Shown here piece after piece: positions 27,501 through 37,133 of a stretch of 59,993 nt of DNA. The position numbers were made by a program, and so were the translations under genes. The notes under the pieces were generated by a model. The model searched no databases, was not told where the DNA came from, and saw nothing but the letters and a program-made list of their open reading frames with translations. Each line of letters opens with the position of its first letter. Positions within the stretch are counted from its first letter, which is position 1. Source of the stretch: Photorhabdus bodei (GTDB lineage Bacteria > Pseudomonadota > Gammaproteobacteria > Enterobacterales > Enterobacteriaceae); NCBI RefSeq assembly GCF_003287735.1, contig NZ_NSCM01000026.1:1-59993 (forward strand), read 5' to 3'.

Positions 27501-28256
27501 ATGATCCAGGAAAAACGTGTTATTCGTCGAATCCAGTCTGGTGGTTGTGCGATCCACTGCCAGGATTGTAGCATTAGCCAACTGTGTATTCCTTTTACCT
27601 TGAATGAGCACGAGCTTGACCAGCTTGATAATATCATTGAGCGTAAGAAACCTATCCAGAAAGGGCAAACGTTATTTAAAGCAGGCGATGAGTTGAAATC
27701 TCTTTATGCTATCCGTTCTGGCACAATTAAAAGCTACACCATCACCGAAGAAGGTGATGAGCAGATTACAGGTTTCCACCTCGCAGGGGATTTGGTCGGT
27801 TTTGATGCTATCCTCAATACTCAGCATCCAAGTTTTGCTCAGGCTCTGGAAACATCAATGGTCTGTGAAATTCCGTTTGAAACTCTCGATGATCTGTCCG
27901 GCAAAATGCCTAATCTCCGCCAGCAAATGATGCGCTTGATGAGTGGAGAAATTAAAGGCGACCAAGAAATGATATTGTTGTTATCTAAGAAAAACGCTGA
28001 AGAACGGTTAGCCGCATTTATTTATAATCTCTCTCGTCGTTTCGCTCAGCGTGGTTTCTCACCAAAAGAATTCCGTTTAACCATGACCCGCAGTGATATT
28101 GGTAATTACCTAGGTTTAACGGTTGAAACTATTAGTCGTCTGCTTGGGCGTTTCCAGAAAAACCAAACTCTCGGTGTAAAAGGTAAATACATCACGATTG
28201 AAAACATGGATAAGTTGTCTGAGTTAGTCGGAAAAAAATCTGTTTCAATTACCTGA
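27501..28256 (+). CDS. fnr: fumarate/nitrate reduction regulator FNR
   Basis: 251-aa oxygen-sensing CRP/FNR-family regulator. The [4Fe-4S] cysteines are at 20, 23 and 29 ([11 protein letters not shown]), with the fourth in [11 protein letters not shown] cyclic-nucleotide-like domain ([16 protein letters not shown]) is followed by an [23 protein letters not shown]. Length and sequence closely match E. coli FNR, so it is certainly functional. It is followed by uspE, the conserved enterobacterial neighbour. Confidence 0.97.
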   Translation: MIQEKRVIRRIQSGGCAIHCQDCSISQLCIPFTLNEHELDQLDNIIERKKPIQKGQTLFKAGDELKSLYAIRSGTIKSYTITEEGDEQITGFHLAGDLVGFDAILNTQHPSFAQALETSMVCEIPFETLDDLSGKMPNLRQQMMRLMSGEIKGDQEMILLLSKKNAEERLAAFIYNLSRRFAQRGFSPKEFRLTMTRSDIGNYLGLTVETISRLLGRFQKNQTLGVKGKYITIENMDKLSELVGKKSVSIT

Positions 28257-28262
28257 TCTTAA

Positions 28263-28293
28263 AACCAGATCATCTTATTTTGTTGATCTGGTT
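28263..28293 (+). terminator. hairpin after fnr
   Basis: AACCAGATCA (28263-28272) pairs perfectly with TGATCTGGTT (28284-28293). It lies 7 bp past the fnr stop. The T-run is weak (CTCCTCT), so termination may be partial. Confidence 0.65.
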
Positions 28294-28377
28294 CTCCTCT
28301 GACCTGTTCGGTTTGCTTATATTGGTTTATCTTTAGTATTGAAGCGTGTTTTGTCTAGCCTCTGTGAGGATACTATT

Positions 28378-29322
28378 ATGGCAAACTATCAAAACCTTTT
28401 AGTTGCAATTGACCCAAGTCAGGACGATCAACCGGCATTAAGACGCGCAGTTTATATAGTGCAACGTAACGGTGGCCGGATTAAAGCTTTCTTGCCCATT
28501 TATGATCTCTCTTATGAGATGACCACCTTACTCTCCCCAGAAGAAGGTAGTGCTATGCGTAAAGGTGTTACCAGCCAACGCACTGCCTGGCTTAAACAAC
28601 AAGCGTACTACTATCTGGAAGCCGGTATTGATATTGAAATAAAAGTGGTATGGCATAATCGACCTTATGAAGCGATTATCCAGGAGGTCATTACAGGTGA
28701 TCACGATTTACTTCTGAAAATGACGCATAAACATGACAAGCTAGGCTCCTTGATTTTTACCCCGCTTGATTGGCAGTTACTCCGCAAATGCCCATGTCCA
28801 GTATGGATGGTAAAAGATCAGATATGGCCGGACCAAGGCTCCGTTGTAGTCGCGGTCAATTTATCTAATGAAGAATCATACCACCATGAACTGAACCTGA
28901 AACTGGTTAAGGAAACTCAGGAACTGGCAAATCAAGTAATGAAAAATCCGGAAATTCATTTGGTCAGCGCTTATCCTGTTGCGCCACTAAATATCGCTAT
29001 TGAGCTACCCGATTTCGATCCAAGTGTTTATAACCATGCTCTACGTGGTCAACACCTTATTGCCATGAAAGAATTACGCCAAAAATTCTGCATTGATGAA
29101 AAATATACTCATACCCATGAAGGACTACCAGAGAGTGTTATTCCCAAAATGTGCGATGAGATGAATGCGGGCATTATCGTTCTTGGTATCCTCGGCAGAA
29201 CTGGGCTGTCCGCTGCTTTTCTGGGAAATACCGCAGAACATGTGATCGACCATCTTAAATGTGACCTTCTAACGATAAAACCCGATGGCTTTGAATGTCC
29301 AATTAAAGCCGTTAAAGAGTGA
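28378..29322 (+). CDS. uspE: universal stress protein E
   Basis: 314 aa from the ATG at 28378 ([20 protein letters not shown]), which matches the E. coli UspE start; upstream in-frame codons from 28339 are not needed. Two tandem Usp domains: the first to about residue 150, the second ending [20 protein letters not shown] with the nucleotide-binding G-x-x-G pattern. It is a cytoplasmic stress protein involved in DNA damage resistance and motility/adhesion in E. coli. It follows fnr as in other enterobacteria. Confidence 0.96.
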   Translation: MANYQNLLVAIDPSQDDQPALRRAVYIVQRNGGRIKAFLPIYDLSYEMTTLLSPEEGSAMRKGVTSQRTAWLKQQAYYYLEAGIDIEIKVVWHNRPYEAIIQEVITGDHDLLLKMTHKHDKLGSLIFTPLDWQLLRKCPCPVWMVKDQIWPDQGSVVVAVNLSNEESYHHELNLKLVKETQELANQVMKNPEIHLVSAYPVAPLNIAIELPDFDPSVYNHALRGQHLIAMKELRQKFCIDEKYTHTHEGLPESVIPKMCDEMNAGIIVLGILGRTGLSAAFLGNTAEHVIDHLKCDLLTIKPDGFECPIKAVKE

Positions 29323-29348
29323 TAGTAATAGCATGACAACCATCCATT

Positions 29349-29394
29349 TGGCGATAAAGCCCGAAACAGATTCTCATCCCAGGTTTTATCGCCA
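29349..29394. terminator. possible terminator between uspE and ureD
   Basis: TGGCGATAAA (29349-29358) and TTTATCGCCA (29385-29394) form a perfect 10-bp stem with a 26-base loop. It lies between the convergent genes and overlaps the last codons of ureD. The large loop makes it less certain. Confidence 0.5.
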
Positions 29395-30363
29395 GATAAA
29401 CGGCTCAGGCAGTGTAACACCCAAGATCTCCTCACGGGCTATACGCCAGAAAAGGCGAACACCCGCTTTAACTTGATAAGTTTCTTTTCCCAACACCTTA
29501 AAGATTAAACCACATTGATTAGGTAAACGACTGGTACCACTCGCTATACCCGTTTCAGCATCGTACTGAGGCGTCATGCGCGCCAGAATACGATCATGGT
29601 GAACTTGAGGCGTGAGCAAGATCACATTGCCGAATACATGAAACGGCCCCATCACCCCTACGCTGTTCAACGGTTGTTTTTTCGGCTCCAGTACATAACG
29701 TTCCGCAAACAATATCTTGCCATCAAAATCAGTTGCCGTAATTCGTGATGAGTAAACATCAAATTTAAACCCTTGATCAGCAGGGTGGTATTTGCGACCG
29801 GACATAATAATTTCAGAATAAATCAGTGTGGCAGTCGAGTGAATGGTTATTTGAGTGTCTGTGATAAACCGAGAACCACTGTGGGGTATAACCGGATCGG
29901 GCATCATTTCCAGATAGCCTCCCTGCTCTATCTGGATAGTTTGCACTTGCGCCGCATAGTTATTCACCATCGAATGAATCTTAGTAGCCGATTGGGTAGT
30001 AACATGACCAAACGCCTCTGGAGCAACATGAATGTCCAGCGCCAACCTATCTCCTTGTAAGATACATCCCGACGTGGAGATCATAAATACACACGGCATC
30101 TGCGGCAGTGCCTCATCCCAATACAGCGCCCGCTGTACCAAATAAGGAACCCGGCGTTTCATTTGCGCCAAAATGCTACGATCACCACGCCGGGCAAATC
30201 CCAACTGTAGATAGCCACTTTTACCGATATCACCGCTTGCCATCTGAGGCGGTTCATCCTGAAATAGTGCAAGTTCCGGCGCGTTGGCACCAAGATTATT
30301 TGCCCGTTGATACACTTCGCCAATAACTTCGCCAATATTTTGCGGCGAGCTGGTGGAAGTCAT
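29386..30363 (-). CDS. ureD: urease accessory protein UreD
   Basis: 325-aa chaperone (UreD/UreH) that binds apo-urease with UreF and UreG for nickel insertion. Typical segments: GYLQLGFARRGDRSILAQMK, YLVQRALYWDEALPQMPCVF, SATKIHSM and PVIPHSGSRF. It is the last gene of ureABCEFGD and overlaps the ureG end by 4 bp. Confidence 0.94.
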   Translation of the reverse strand: MTSTSSPQNIGEVIGEVYQRANNLGANAPELALFQDEPPQMASGDIGKSGYLQLGFARRGDRSILAQMKRRVPYLVQRALYWDEALPQMPCVFMISTSGCILQGDRLALDIHVAPEAFGHVTTQSATKIHSMVNNYAAQVQTIQIEQGGYLEMMPDPVIPHSGSRFITDTQITIHSTATLIYSEIIMSGRKYHPADQGFKFDVYSSRITATDFDGKILFAERYVLEPKKQPLNSVGVMGPFHVFGNVILLTPQVHHDRILARMTPQYDAETGIASGTSRLPNQCGLIFKVLGKETYQVKAGVRLFWRIAREEILGVTLPEPFIWR

Positions 30364-30995
30364 TGTGTCGCCTGTAATGAATGGGTAAACAGGAAGTCAC
30401 GCATGATCATATTTACCAGCGTTTCAACACCCTCACCTGTTTTGCAATTGGTAAGGATATAAGGGCGCTGACCACGCACAACTTGAGTGTCATGCTCCAT
30501 CACCGCCAGGCTGGCACCAACATAAGGTGCTAAATCAATTTTGTTGATCACCAGAATATCCGCCTGTACCAGACCCGGTCCGTTCTTGCGCGGAATTTTC
30601 TCCCCTTCGGCAACATCAATCACATAAATATAAAAATCTGCCAGCGCCGGACTAAAAGTGAGTGTCAGGTTATCACCACCACTTTCAATTAACACGACAT
30701 CGCTGTCAGGAAAACGCGCCTCCATCTCCTCTACCGCCGCAATATTCATACTGGGATCTTCGCGCACCGCTGTATGAGGGCAAGCACCGGTTTCCACGCC
30801 AAGTATCTTTTCTTCATCTAAAATGCCTTTCAAGGTACGTTTAACCTGTTTAGCATCCTCGGTGGTAACAATATCATTGGTGATAATCAGAGGTTTTATT
30901 CCGCGCTGAATCAAAATAGGTGTGATCACTTCAATAACGGCAGTTTTGCCTGAACCCACCGGACCGCCAATACCAATTCGAGTAATTTTTTTCAC
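30360..30995 (-). CDS. ureG: urease accessory GTPase UreG
   Basis: 211-aa SIMIBI-class GTPase energising nickel insertion. P-loop GPVGSGKT (residues 11-18), the metal-site motif GACPHTAVREDPSMN, ESGGDNLTLTFSPALAD and the guanine-specificity NKID are all present. Near-universal UreG sequence, full length. It overlaps ureD and follows ureF after a 52-bp gap. Confidence 0.97.
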   Translation of the reverse strand: MKKITRIGIGGPVGSGKTAVIEVITPILIQRGIKPLIITNDIVTTEDAKQVKRTLKGILDEEKILGVETGACPHTAVREDPSMNIAAVEEMEARFPDSDVVLIESGGDNLTLTFSPALADFYIYVIDVAEGEKIPRKNGPGLVQADILVINKIDLAPYVGASLAVMEHDTQVVRGQRPYILTNCKTGEGVETLVNMIMRDFLFTHSLQATQ

Positions 30996-31047
30996 AGAGA
31001 TTTCCTCACACGATTAAGAGGTGGTTAAAAGCAATATCAGGATTAAG

Positions 31048-31734
31048 TTAGTTACTGAACAGCCGGGTGAACGCGCTAACATGTAGTGCCGCTAGAACAT
31101 CAGTCATAGGTGCATAAGATGTCATTTGGTCAATTCCCCCCTTTTCCGCCTCATCACAAAACAGTTCAATATCCTGATTTAATGAGAACAAGATACGTTG
31201 AATTTCAATATGGGTAACACGCATCAGGCGTATAGCCGCACTGAGTATCGTCATTGCAACGCCATATTGATGCATGACGATCACTTCACGTGGAGAAGCA
31301 CCCAATGCGCTCATGACGACCGCCAAAGTAATCGGATAGGTACCTGCGGCAATATCGCTCTTTATCTGTGCTAACCACCATGCAATTAACGACTCACCGG
31401 TGACTTCAACCGCCATTTCCGCTAACTTTTTCCCCATCCGCGTAACCATGGTGCGACTTTCTTCATTTAATTTGCGGTTAAGTACCGCCCAATCGTGGGA
31501 GATAGCAGCGTCATGCTGCCCACAATTCAGCGCCTGACACGCGGCCACTACTGCGCGGCCATCACTACTCACTGCTTGTAACAGCGCTGTCCGCGTAAAC
31601 TCGCTTAACGTTGCCACGTCATACACGATTTTGCTCTGAATGGCTGATTCCAAACCGTTTGAGAAAGAAAATGCGCCAACAGGCAGTACTGAATCCGCAA
31701 ATTGCATGATTCTGATTAAATGGAGAGCGTTCAT
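31048..31734 (-). CDS. ureF: urease accessory protein UreF
   Basis: 228-aa all-helical urease chaperone that gates GTP hydrolysis by UreG. It shows the family start [20 protein letters not shown] with NGLESAIQ, and [13 protein letters not shown] near the C-terminus. Its start overlaps the ureE stop by 4 bp. Confidence 0.94.
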   Translation of the reverse strand: MNALHLIRIMQFADSVLPVGAFSFSNGLESAIQSKIVYDVATLSEFTRTALLQAVSSDGRAVVAACQALNCGQHDAAISHDWAVLNRKLNEESRTMVTRMGKKLAEMAVEVTGESLIAWWLAQIKSDIAAGTYPITLAVVMSALGASPREVIVMHQYGVAMTILSAAIRLMRVTHIEIQRILFSLNQDIELFCDEAEKGGIDQMTSYAPMTDVLAALHVSAFTRLFSN

Positions 31735-32327
31735 TTTAGTTTAATCACATGCTGGTTCAGAAACGTATTATCGACATGAACGTGTGTTGCAGAATCCTCT
31801 GCGCCACCGAATAATAAACGAGCTTCGGCGTTACTAAGAGAAGGCAATATCTCTTCGCCTTTAACAAAGGAGTAAGGCAATGCGTGAAAACCATGGGTTT
31901 TCATGACTGAATCCATGACCTTAGTTGATACTGTTAGCGGAATATAAATCTGGTGATTTTTAATCACTGACTTCCAATGCTGGTTACCTAGGGCATGACC
32001 AAGTTCAAAGCTGGTTTTCATTACCGTCTCTGAATCTAGTGACAGCAATGATTTCAAATGAATAACCATCACATCACGCAAGCTCATCTGGACAATAACC
32101 GCCAGCCCTTTGGTTTCATCCCACAATAAAACATCGCCGTCAGACAATACCTGATGACGGTCAAGGGAAATACCTAAATCCAATCCGTTAAGGGTGGATT
32201 TACGACAACGGCTTTTTTGCGCTTCCCATTGCGAAAGCACCAAGATATCCGGCGAGATCCCTTGCAAGCGATCTCGCCAGAAAACATCTTTTTTGGCATT
32301 ACCAAGAATCTGTTCAATAACAATCAT
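31731..32327 (-). CDS. ureE: urease accessory nickel chaperone UreE, without His-rich tail
   Basis: 198 aa from the ATG at 32327 ([20 protein letters not shown]), which has GAGGGG upstream; a longer frame to 32378 is less likely. It delivers Ni2+ to UreG. The N-terminal peptide-binding domain ([20 protein letters not shown]) and the metal-binding domain with the conserved His in [20 protein letters not shown] are intact. The C-terminus stops at [18 protein letters not shown], so the long His/Asp-rich tail of many enterobacterial UreE proteins is missing. The core site suffices for function in engineered Klebsiella UreE lacking the tail. Confidence 0.92.
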   Translation of the reverse strand: MIVIEQILGNAKKDVFWRDRLQGISPDILVLSQWEAQKSRCRKSTLNGLDLGISLDRHQVLSDGDVLLWDETKGLAVIVQMSLRDVMVIHLKSLLSLDSETVMKTSFELGHALGNQHWKSVIKNHQIYIPLTVSTKVMDSVMKTHGFHALPYSFVKGEEILPSLSNAEARLLFGGAEDSATHVHVDNTFLNQHVIKLK

Positions 32328-32403
32328 AAGATAACCCCTCTGAACGCGTGGATCGGTTAATCCGGCCAGAAAAAACACGCTCTGACCGGCAGCAAAAAAT
32401 AGA

Positions 32404-34119
32404 CTAACTAAAGAAATAGCGCTGATTGAGCGCGACTGTCCTGACCGGTTTTACTGTGGCATATTCACCATTCACCTTGACGGCAAAGGTTTCAGCATCC
32501 ACTTCAATGGTGGGCGTTTCAGCATTACGCACCATATCTTTCTTAGAGATAGCCCGGCAGTTGCGAACCGCCATCACCTGACGTTCCAAACCAAGACTCT
32601 CTTTTACCCCCAGTTCCATTGCCGCCTGAGATACAAAAGTGACACAGGTTTCCTGAAGGGTTTTGCCTAAAGCGCCAAACATCGGACGATAAAATGTCGG
32701 CTGAGGTGTCGGCAGTGAAGCATTCGGGTCCCCCATCACCGCCCAATTAATCATACCGCCTTTGATGACTAACTTAGGTTTTACGCCAAAGAAACGTGGC
32801 TCCCACAGCACAAGATCAGCCATTTTGCCCACTTCAACCGAACCGAGCACATGGCTTATTCCCTGAGCAATCGCCGGGTTAATCGTAATTTTGGCAACGT
32901 AACGTAATACACGGAAGTTATCGTTATGTGCTGCATCTTCAGGCAACTTGCCACGCGCCGCTTTCATGGCATGAGCAGTTTGCATCACGCGCAGCCAGTT
33001 TTCTCCCACTCGTCCCATTGCCTGAGAATCACTGGAAAACATCGACAGTACACCCATATCGTGTAAAACATTCTCCGCCGCAATGGTCTCCGGGCGTACA
33101 CGGCTTTCCGAAAATGCAACATCAGCCGGCACTTTGGGATTAAGGTTATGGCAAACCATAATCATATCAAATAGTTCTGCCTGACTATTGATTCCGTAAG
33201 GCAGTGTGGGATTAGTCGAGCTAGGCAACACATTCATCTGGCTGGCAACTTTAATGATATCCGGTGCATGTCCACCACCGGCGCCTTCAGTGTGGAAAGT
33301 ATGAATAGTGCGACCTTCAAAAGCATCAATGGTATCCTCAACATAACCGCCCTCATTCAGGCTATCGGTATGTACCGCGACTTGAATGTCCATTTCATCC
33401 GCTACACGTAAGGCATTACGCAATGCAGAATTAGTTGCGCCCCAATCCTCGTGCACTTTTAGACCGGCAACGCCAGCTTTGATCTGTTCAACCAGCGGCA
33501 TTGCTACCGCAGCATGGCCTTTTCCCAAAATACCTACGTTAACCGGTAAACCTTCAAAAGCACGCAACATACGGTGGATATGCCACGGGCCGGCGGTAAC
33601 AGTAGTGCCGTTAGTGCCATCGGTGGGGCCAACACCACCGCCAAAGAAAGTTGTCACACCATTGGATAAAGCATGTTCAGCCTGTTGAGGAGAAATAAAA
33701 TGAATATGGGTATCAATGCCAGCGGCCGTGAGGATGAGATGTTCTCCAGATATAGCATCAGTACTGACACCAACCACCATACCGGGCGTAACGCCATTCA
33801 TCATGTTGGGGTTACCGCTTTTACCTATCCCGACAATGCGACCCCCTTTTAGGCCGACATCCGCTTTAATGACTCCTTGTCGGGCATCCAAAATCGTGAC
33901 GCTGGTAATCACTAAATCCAACACGTTTTCGCTGGTCATACGGTTATCCGCACCCATACCATCACGCAGTGATTTACCTCCGCCATAGACCGATTCATCA
34001 CCATAGCCACGCAGATCTTTCTCAATTTCAATAAATAGATTGGTATCACCCAAGCGGATCTTATCGCCGGTCGTTGGGCCAAAAAGACCTACATATTCCT
34101 GTCGGGAAATGGTTGGCAT
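32404..34119 (-). CDS. ureC: urease alpha subunit
   Basis: 571-aa catalytic subunit with the binuclear nickel site. Ligands seen: His138 and His140 ([11 protein letters not shown]), carbamylated Lys221 (GLKVHEDWG), His223-type ligands, His250 (AVHTD), His276 ([15 protein letters not shown]) and Asp364 ([12 protein letters not shown]). The mobile flap reads Cys323-His324-Asn325 (MVCHNLNP) where Klebsiella has CHH; the Asn is shared, as I recall, with the acid-activated Yersinia/Morganella ureases. An ERIC element lies between ureB and this gene. Confidence 0.97.
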   Translation of the reverse strand: MPTISRQEYVGLFGPTTGDKIRLGDTNLFIEIEKDLRGYGDESVYGGGKSLRDGMGADNRMTSENVLDLVITSVTILDARQGVIKADVGLKGGRIVGIGKSGNPNMMNGVTPGMVVGVSTDAISGEHLILTAAGIDTHIHFISPQQAEHALSNGVTTFFGGGVGPTDGTNGTTVTAGPWHIHRMLRAFEGLPVNVGILGKGHAAVAMPLVEQIKAGVAGLKVHEDWGATNSALRNALRVADEMDIQVAVHTDSLNEGGYVEDTIDAFEGRTIHTFHTEGAGGGHAPDIIKVASQMNVLPSSTNPTLPYGINSQAELFDMIMVCHNLNPKVPADVAFSESRVRPETIAAENVLHDMGVLSMFSSDSQAMGRVGENWLRVMQTAHAMKAARGKLPEDAAHNDNFRVLRYVAKITINPAIAQGISHVLGSVEVGKMADLVLWEPRFFGVKPKLVIKGGMINWAVMGDPNASLPTPQPTFYRPMFGALGKTLQETCVTFVSQAAMELGVKESLGLERQVMAVRNCRAISKKDMVRNAETPTIEVDAETFAVKVNGEYATVKPVRTVALNQRYFFS

Positions 34120-34187
34120 AGTTTATTCCTTTGTTCGAAAGATTTTCCAACGTTCGTCGACTCTACCTTGAATTTATTCGATAACTT

Positions 34188-34314
34188 TATACCCGTCATC
34201 TTTCAAGTTGCCTCTTTGTTGGCTGAACTCACTCACCCCGGTCACATCGTTATCTATGCTCCCGGGGATTCACTCCCTTGCCGTCGCGATCCATCTTGAA
34301 ATCCATAGGGTATA
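34188..34314 (-). repeat. ERIC (IRU) element between ureB and ureC
   Basis: 127 bp, TATACCCGTCATC to CCATAGGGTATA, with the same internal core as the copy at 1863. It sits inside the urease operon, so its long hairpin is transcribed within the ureABC mRNA and may affect processing or the subunit ratio. Confidence 0.93.
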
Positions 34315-34325
34315 ACTCAATTCTA

Positions 34326-34715
34326 CTACCCGGCATGCAACCAGGTTTTTTCCACAGGTTCATCAATAGCAACCAGACTTTTACCTGCCCAACCATCGAC
34401 TAAATTATTAAATCCATAAACGTTTTGTTTCCCACCAATCGGGATTAATGACACTTCAATTTCGTCACCGGGTTCAATACGGATAGCGGTTGTTGCCGTG
34501 ATATTAAGTCGTTTACCAAACGCCGCTGCACGATTAAATTGTAAAGCTTTATTTACCTCAAAAAAATGGAAATGAGATCCCACCTGAATAGGACGATCAC
34601 CAGAATTACGAACTTTTAATTGAATAACCGGACAATCTTCATTAAAGGAGATCGGGTCTTTAGCCAGAATATATCCCCCCAACGGAGTAATATCTTCTTT
34701 ATTATTTTTTTCCAT
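34326..34715 (-). CDS. ureB: urease beta subunit
   Basis: 129-aa structural subunit. Conserved block: [20 protein letters not shown], then [20 protein letters not shown] and [16 protein letters not shown]. It has a short polar N-terminal extension and a shorter C-terminus than the Yersinia protein. Separate ureA and ureB genes follow the Yersinia/Klebsiella plan. The gap to ureC (206 bp) is unusually long because of the ERIC insertion. Confidence 0.95.
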   Translation of the reverse strand: MEKNNKEDITPLGGYILAKDPISFNEDCPVIQLKVRNSGDRPIQVGSHFHFFEVNKALQFNRAAAFGKRLNITATTAIRIEPGDEIEVSLIPIGGKQNVYGFNNLVDGWAGKSLVAIDEPVEKTWLHAG

Positions 34716-34806
34716 CGGAAAATCTCTACGTTAAGACGTGAGTCAAGACATAAGTTAATATTTTGTCTAGATAATTTTTCCTGCTATTTACAATTTGTTT
34801 CAGCAA

Positions 34807-35109
34807 TCATTGAATGGGATCATGCACCGTGACCAAACGACTACCATCAGTAAATATTGCTTCAACCTGTACATGCGGAATAAGATCAGCAACGCCATCC
34901 ATCACATCCTCTTTAGTCAGAACATGCCTGGAATCATCCATTACCTCTTCCAATGTTTTCCCCTCTCTGGCGCCTTCCAATGCAGCCGCAGTAATAATCG
35001 CAACGGCTTCAGGATAATTGAGTTTTAAACCACGAGACTTACGCTTTAATGCGACATCAGCCAGTGTATATACCATGAGTTTTTCGATTTCCCTTGGTGT
35101 TAATTGCAT
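34807..35109 (-). CDS. ureA: urease gamma subunit
   Basis: 100-aa structural subunit of the UreABC core: [40 protein letters not shown] and [17 protein letters not shown], all universal UreA blocks. It is the first gene of the urease operon. Upstream lies a 371-bp space shared with the divergent nickel permease. Confidence 0.97.
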   Translation of the reverse strand: MQLTPREIEKLMVYTLADVALKRKSRGLKLNYPEAVAIITAAALEGAREGKTLEEVMDDSRHVLTKEDVMDGVADLIPHVQVEAIFTDGSRLVTVHDPIQ

Positions 35110-35480
35110 AAAACCCCCTAATCATTGGTTATTCCATACGGTCACACTGCTATGTCAATATATAACTTAATACGATTTTTCCAACAAACTTTATTCAAAA
35201 GCTGCTGTCCTTATCCGAATATTGATTGAGATAATCTTTTAGTAAAAAAGCTTTGACACAAAGACCATAATATGTCAATTAAGATCATTCTTCTCAACAC
35301 AGGTTGGTCCTCTTACCTCTTATTTAAGTTTATCCAAGGTAATATTACAAGCTGATTAGTATGCCTACTTAGTGAAAAAATTATAGGTCATGAAGTCAGA
35401 AAATACTTACTGTTTTTTTGACTTCTAGCAATCACCCGTAAGGCGGGTTTTACATTTACAGATTTACAGGTATTCCATAT
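35110..35480. other. divergent promoter region of urease and nickel permease
   Basis: 371 bp without genes between ureA and the plus-strand permease. A small ACCCG/CGGGT hairpin (35434-35448) lies in the permease leader. No NikR-type operator (GTATGA-N16-TCATAC) is seen. Confidence 0.5.
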
Positions 35481-36506
35481 ATGAATAATTTAACGGATAA
35501 AAAACGTGCTGTATCTCTTCTTGTTGTTTTGATTGCCGCCAACGTACTGGCTTGGGTTTGGGCATTTATCGCTTTCCGTCATCATGCGGTTATGATGGGA
35601 GCAGCCCTACTGGCTTACGGTTATGGACTGCGCCATGCGGTCGATGCTGATCATATCGCAGCAATTGATAACGTCACCCGTAAATTGATGCAACAGGGTA
35701 AATCACCCATTGCCGTCGGCGCTTTCTTTTCTCTTGGGCACTCTACCATTGTTATTCTAGCCTGCTTCGCCATCGTCCTGACCTCTATGGCGTTTAAAGA
35801 TCAAATGGGCTGGGTTCACGACTATGGCGGTATTGTTGGCACCTTAGTTTCTGCCTGCTTTCTGCTAGCAATAGCACTGATTAATTTGCTGATATTAAAA
35901 AGCGTCTATCAAAAGTTTCAGGAGCTCAAACGTGGAAGAGATCTAGCTAAAAGTGATTTTACCGAACTGGCAACAATGCCAGGGGGAATCATGACGCGCC
36001 TGTTCCACACGGTTTTCCGACTGGTAAGCAAAAGCTGGCATATGTATTTAGTCGGTTTTCTGTTTGGATTGGGTTTCGACACCGCTACTGAAGTTGGGCT
36101 ACTAAGTATATCTGCCGCTGGCTCTCTCAGTGGGCTTCCTCTGTGGTCGTTGATGGTATTCCCGGCGCTATTTACCAGCGGTATGGCACTCATCGACTCA
36201 CTGGATAATTTTGTGATGGTGGGTGCCTATGGTTGGGCTTTTTCCCAACCGACACGCAAACTCTATTACAACATGACCATTACCGCCGCTTCCGTTGCCG
36301 TAGCACTGTTCATTGGTGGGTTGGAAGCGCTTGGGCTTATCGCTGAACAGTGGGATTTGCATGGTGTTTTCTGGAACACTATCGGAGCATTAAATGACAA
36401 TATGGGCAATGTTGGTTTTTGGGTCGTCGGGATTTTTATTCTGTTCTGGACCTTATCGGTGATGAATTACCGCTGGCGGGGCTACGATACGCTGGAGATT
36501 AAATAA
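35481..36506 (+). CDS. high-affinity nickel permease (HoxN/HupN/NixA family)
   Basis: 341-aa NiCoT transporter with about eight membrane helices. The signature HAVDADHIAAIDN (in helix II) is exact, and later signatures SLGHSTIVI and LGFDTATEVGLL are present. It imports Ni2+ (possibly Co2+) and supplies the adjacent urease. It is divergent from ureA, a clear functional link. It starts at an ATG with weak ribosome site. Confidence 0.94.
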   Translation: MNNLTDKKRAVSLLVVLIAANVLAWVWAFIAFRHHAVMMGAALLAYGYGLRHAVDADHIAAIDNVTRKLMQQGKSPIAVGAFFSLGHSTIVILACFAIVLTSMAFKDQMGWVHDYGGIVGTLVSACFLLAIALINLLILKSVYQKFQELKRGRDLAKSDFTELATMPGGIMTRLFHTVFRLVSKSWHMYLVGFLFGLGFDTATEVGLLSISAAGSLSGLPLWSLMVFPALFTSGMALIDSLDNFVMVGAYGWAFSQPTRKLYYNMTITAASVAVALFIGGLEALGLIAEQWDLHGVFWNTIGALNDNMGNVGFWVVGIFILFWTLSVMNYRWRGYDTLEIK

Positions 36507-36606
36507 TATTTGCATAGCGTGCAATGTATTACATCCCGAAATGTTGTTATGCTCGCTACCTGATGGATAGCATTTGTATTACTAGTGATATCATTGTGAG
36601 AAGGCT

Positions 36607-36897
36607 ATGCATAAACAGACGAAACAGACAATAACCCTTCGCTTAGATGAAGGGTTAAAAACACGTATTAAGGCATTGGCTGATGCGCAAGGCATTTCTG
36701 CCCATTCGCTTATGGTACGTTCAATTGAAAGCGAAATTGATACTTTGGAGGCCAGACAACAATTTTTACGTGATGCCGAAAACGCTTGGTTAGAATATGA
36801 AGCTACTGGCTTGCATTTAACTGGCAGTGAGCTTTGCAATTGGTTGGATGTTCTTGCACGTGGCGAGGATAAGGAACCACCTGAATGCCATCCGTAA
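36607..36897 (+). CDS. CopG/RHH-family antitoxin
   Basis: 96-aa ribbon-helix-helix protein: KQTITLRLDEGLKTRIKALA, then AQGISAHSLMVRSIESEID, the classical RHH DNA-binding pattern. The C-terminal half (LRDAENAWLEYEATGLHLTG, then WLDVLARGED) matches antitoxins paired with RelE/ParE toxins. Its end overlaps the start of a ParE-like frame that is broken, so this antitoxin now lacks a functional partner here. Confidence 0.85.
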   Translation: MHKQTKQTITLRLDEGLKTRIKALADAQGISAHSLMVRSIESEIDTLEARQQFLRDAENAWLEYEATGLHLTGSELCNWLDVLARGEDKEPPECHP

Positions 36898-37068
36898 TAG
36901 TCACTCCAGCAGCCGTAAGAAATATAAATCGTTTTACATCAACGCGATACAACTGCTGCAAAATCGGCATTTAATATCATTAGCAAACATATCCAAGCAC
37001 TGGAATCTAACGTTTTAGCTGGACGGCCAACAGAAATTTATCCATTATTAAGTAAACAACGGATGTAA
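36885..37068 (+). pseudogene. frameshifted and truncated ParE/RelE-type toxin
   Basis: An ATG at 36885 overlaps the antitoxin end and gives MPSVIVTPAAVRNINRF before stops appear. A shifted frame then continues KSAFNIISKHIQALESNVLA, GRPTEIYPLLSKQRM and stops at 37066-37068. Both pieces match one ParE-family toxin (N-terminus and the ALE...GRPTE block), so one frameshift split it. The C-terminal strand block is lost as well. Confidence 0.82.
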
Positions 37069-37071
37069 TCT

Positions 37072-37104
37072 CTGTCTCTCAATCAAGATATGATTGAGAG
37101 ACAG
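37072..37104. terminator. hairpin after pntB
   Basis: CTGTCTCTCAATC (37072-37084) and GATTGAGAGACAG (37092-37104) form a perfect 13-bp stem with a 7-base loop, 29 bp past the pntB stop. There is no clear T-run. Confidence 0.7.
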
Positions 37105-37133
37105 CAAAACCCAACCAAAGTTTTATCAGTTAA

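Noticed and set aside
35110..35480. Possible nickel riboswitch or NikR site before the permease
   Set aside because: No conserved riboswitch core and no NikR half-sites could be recognised.
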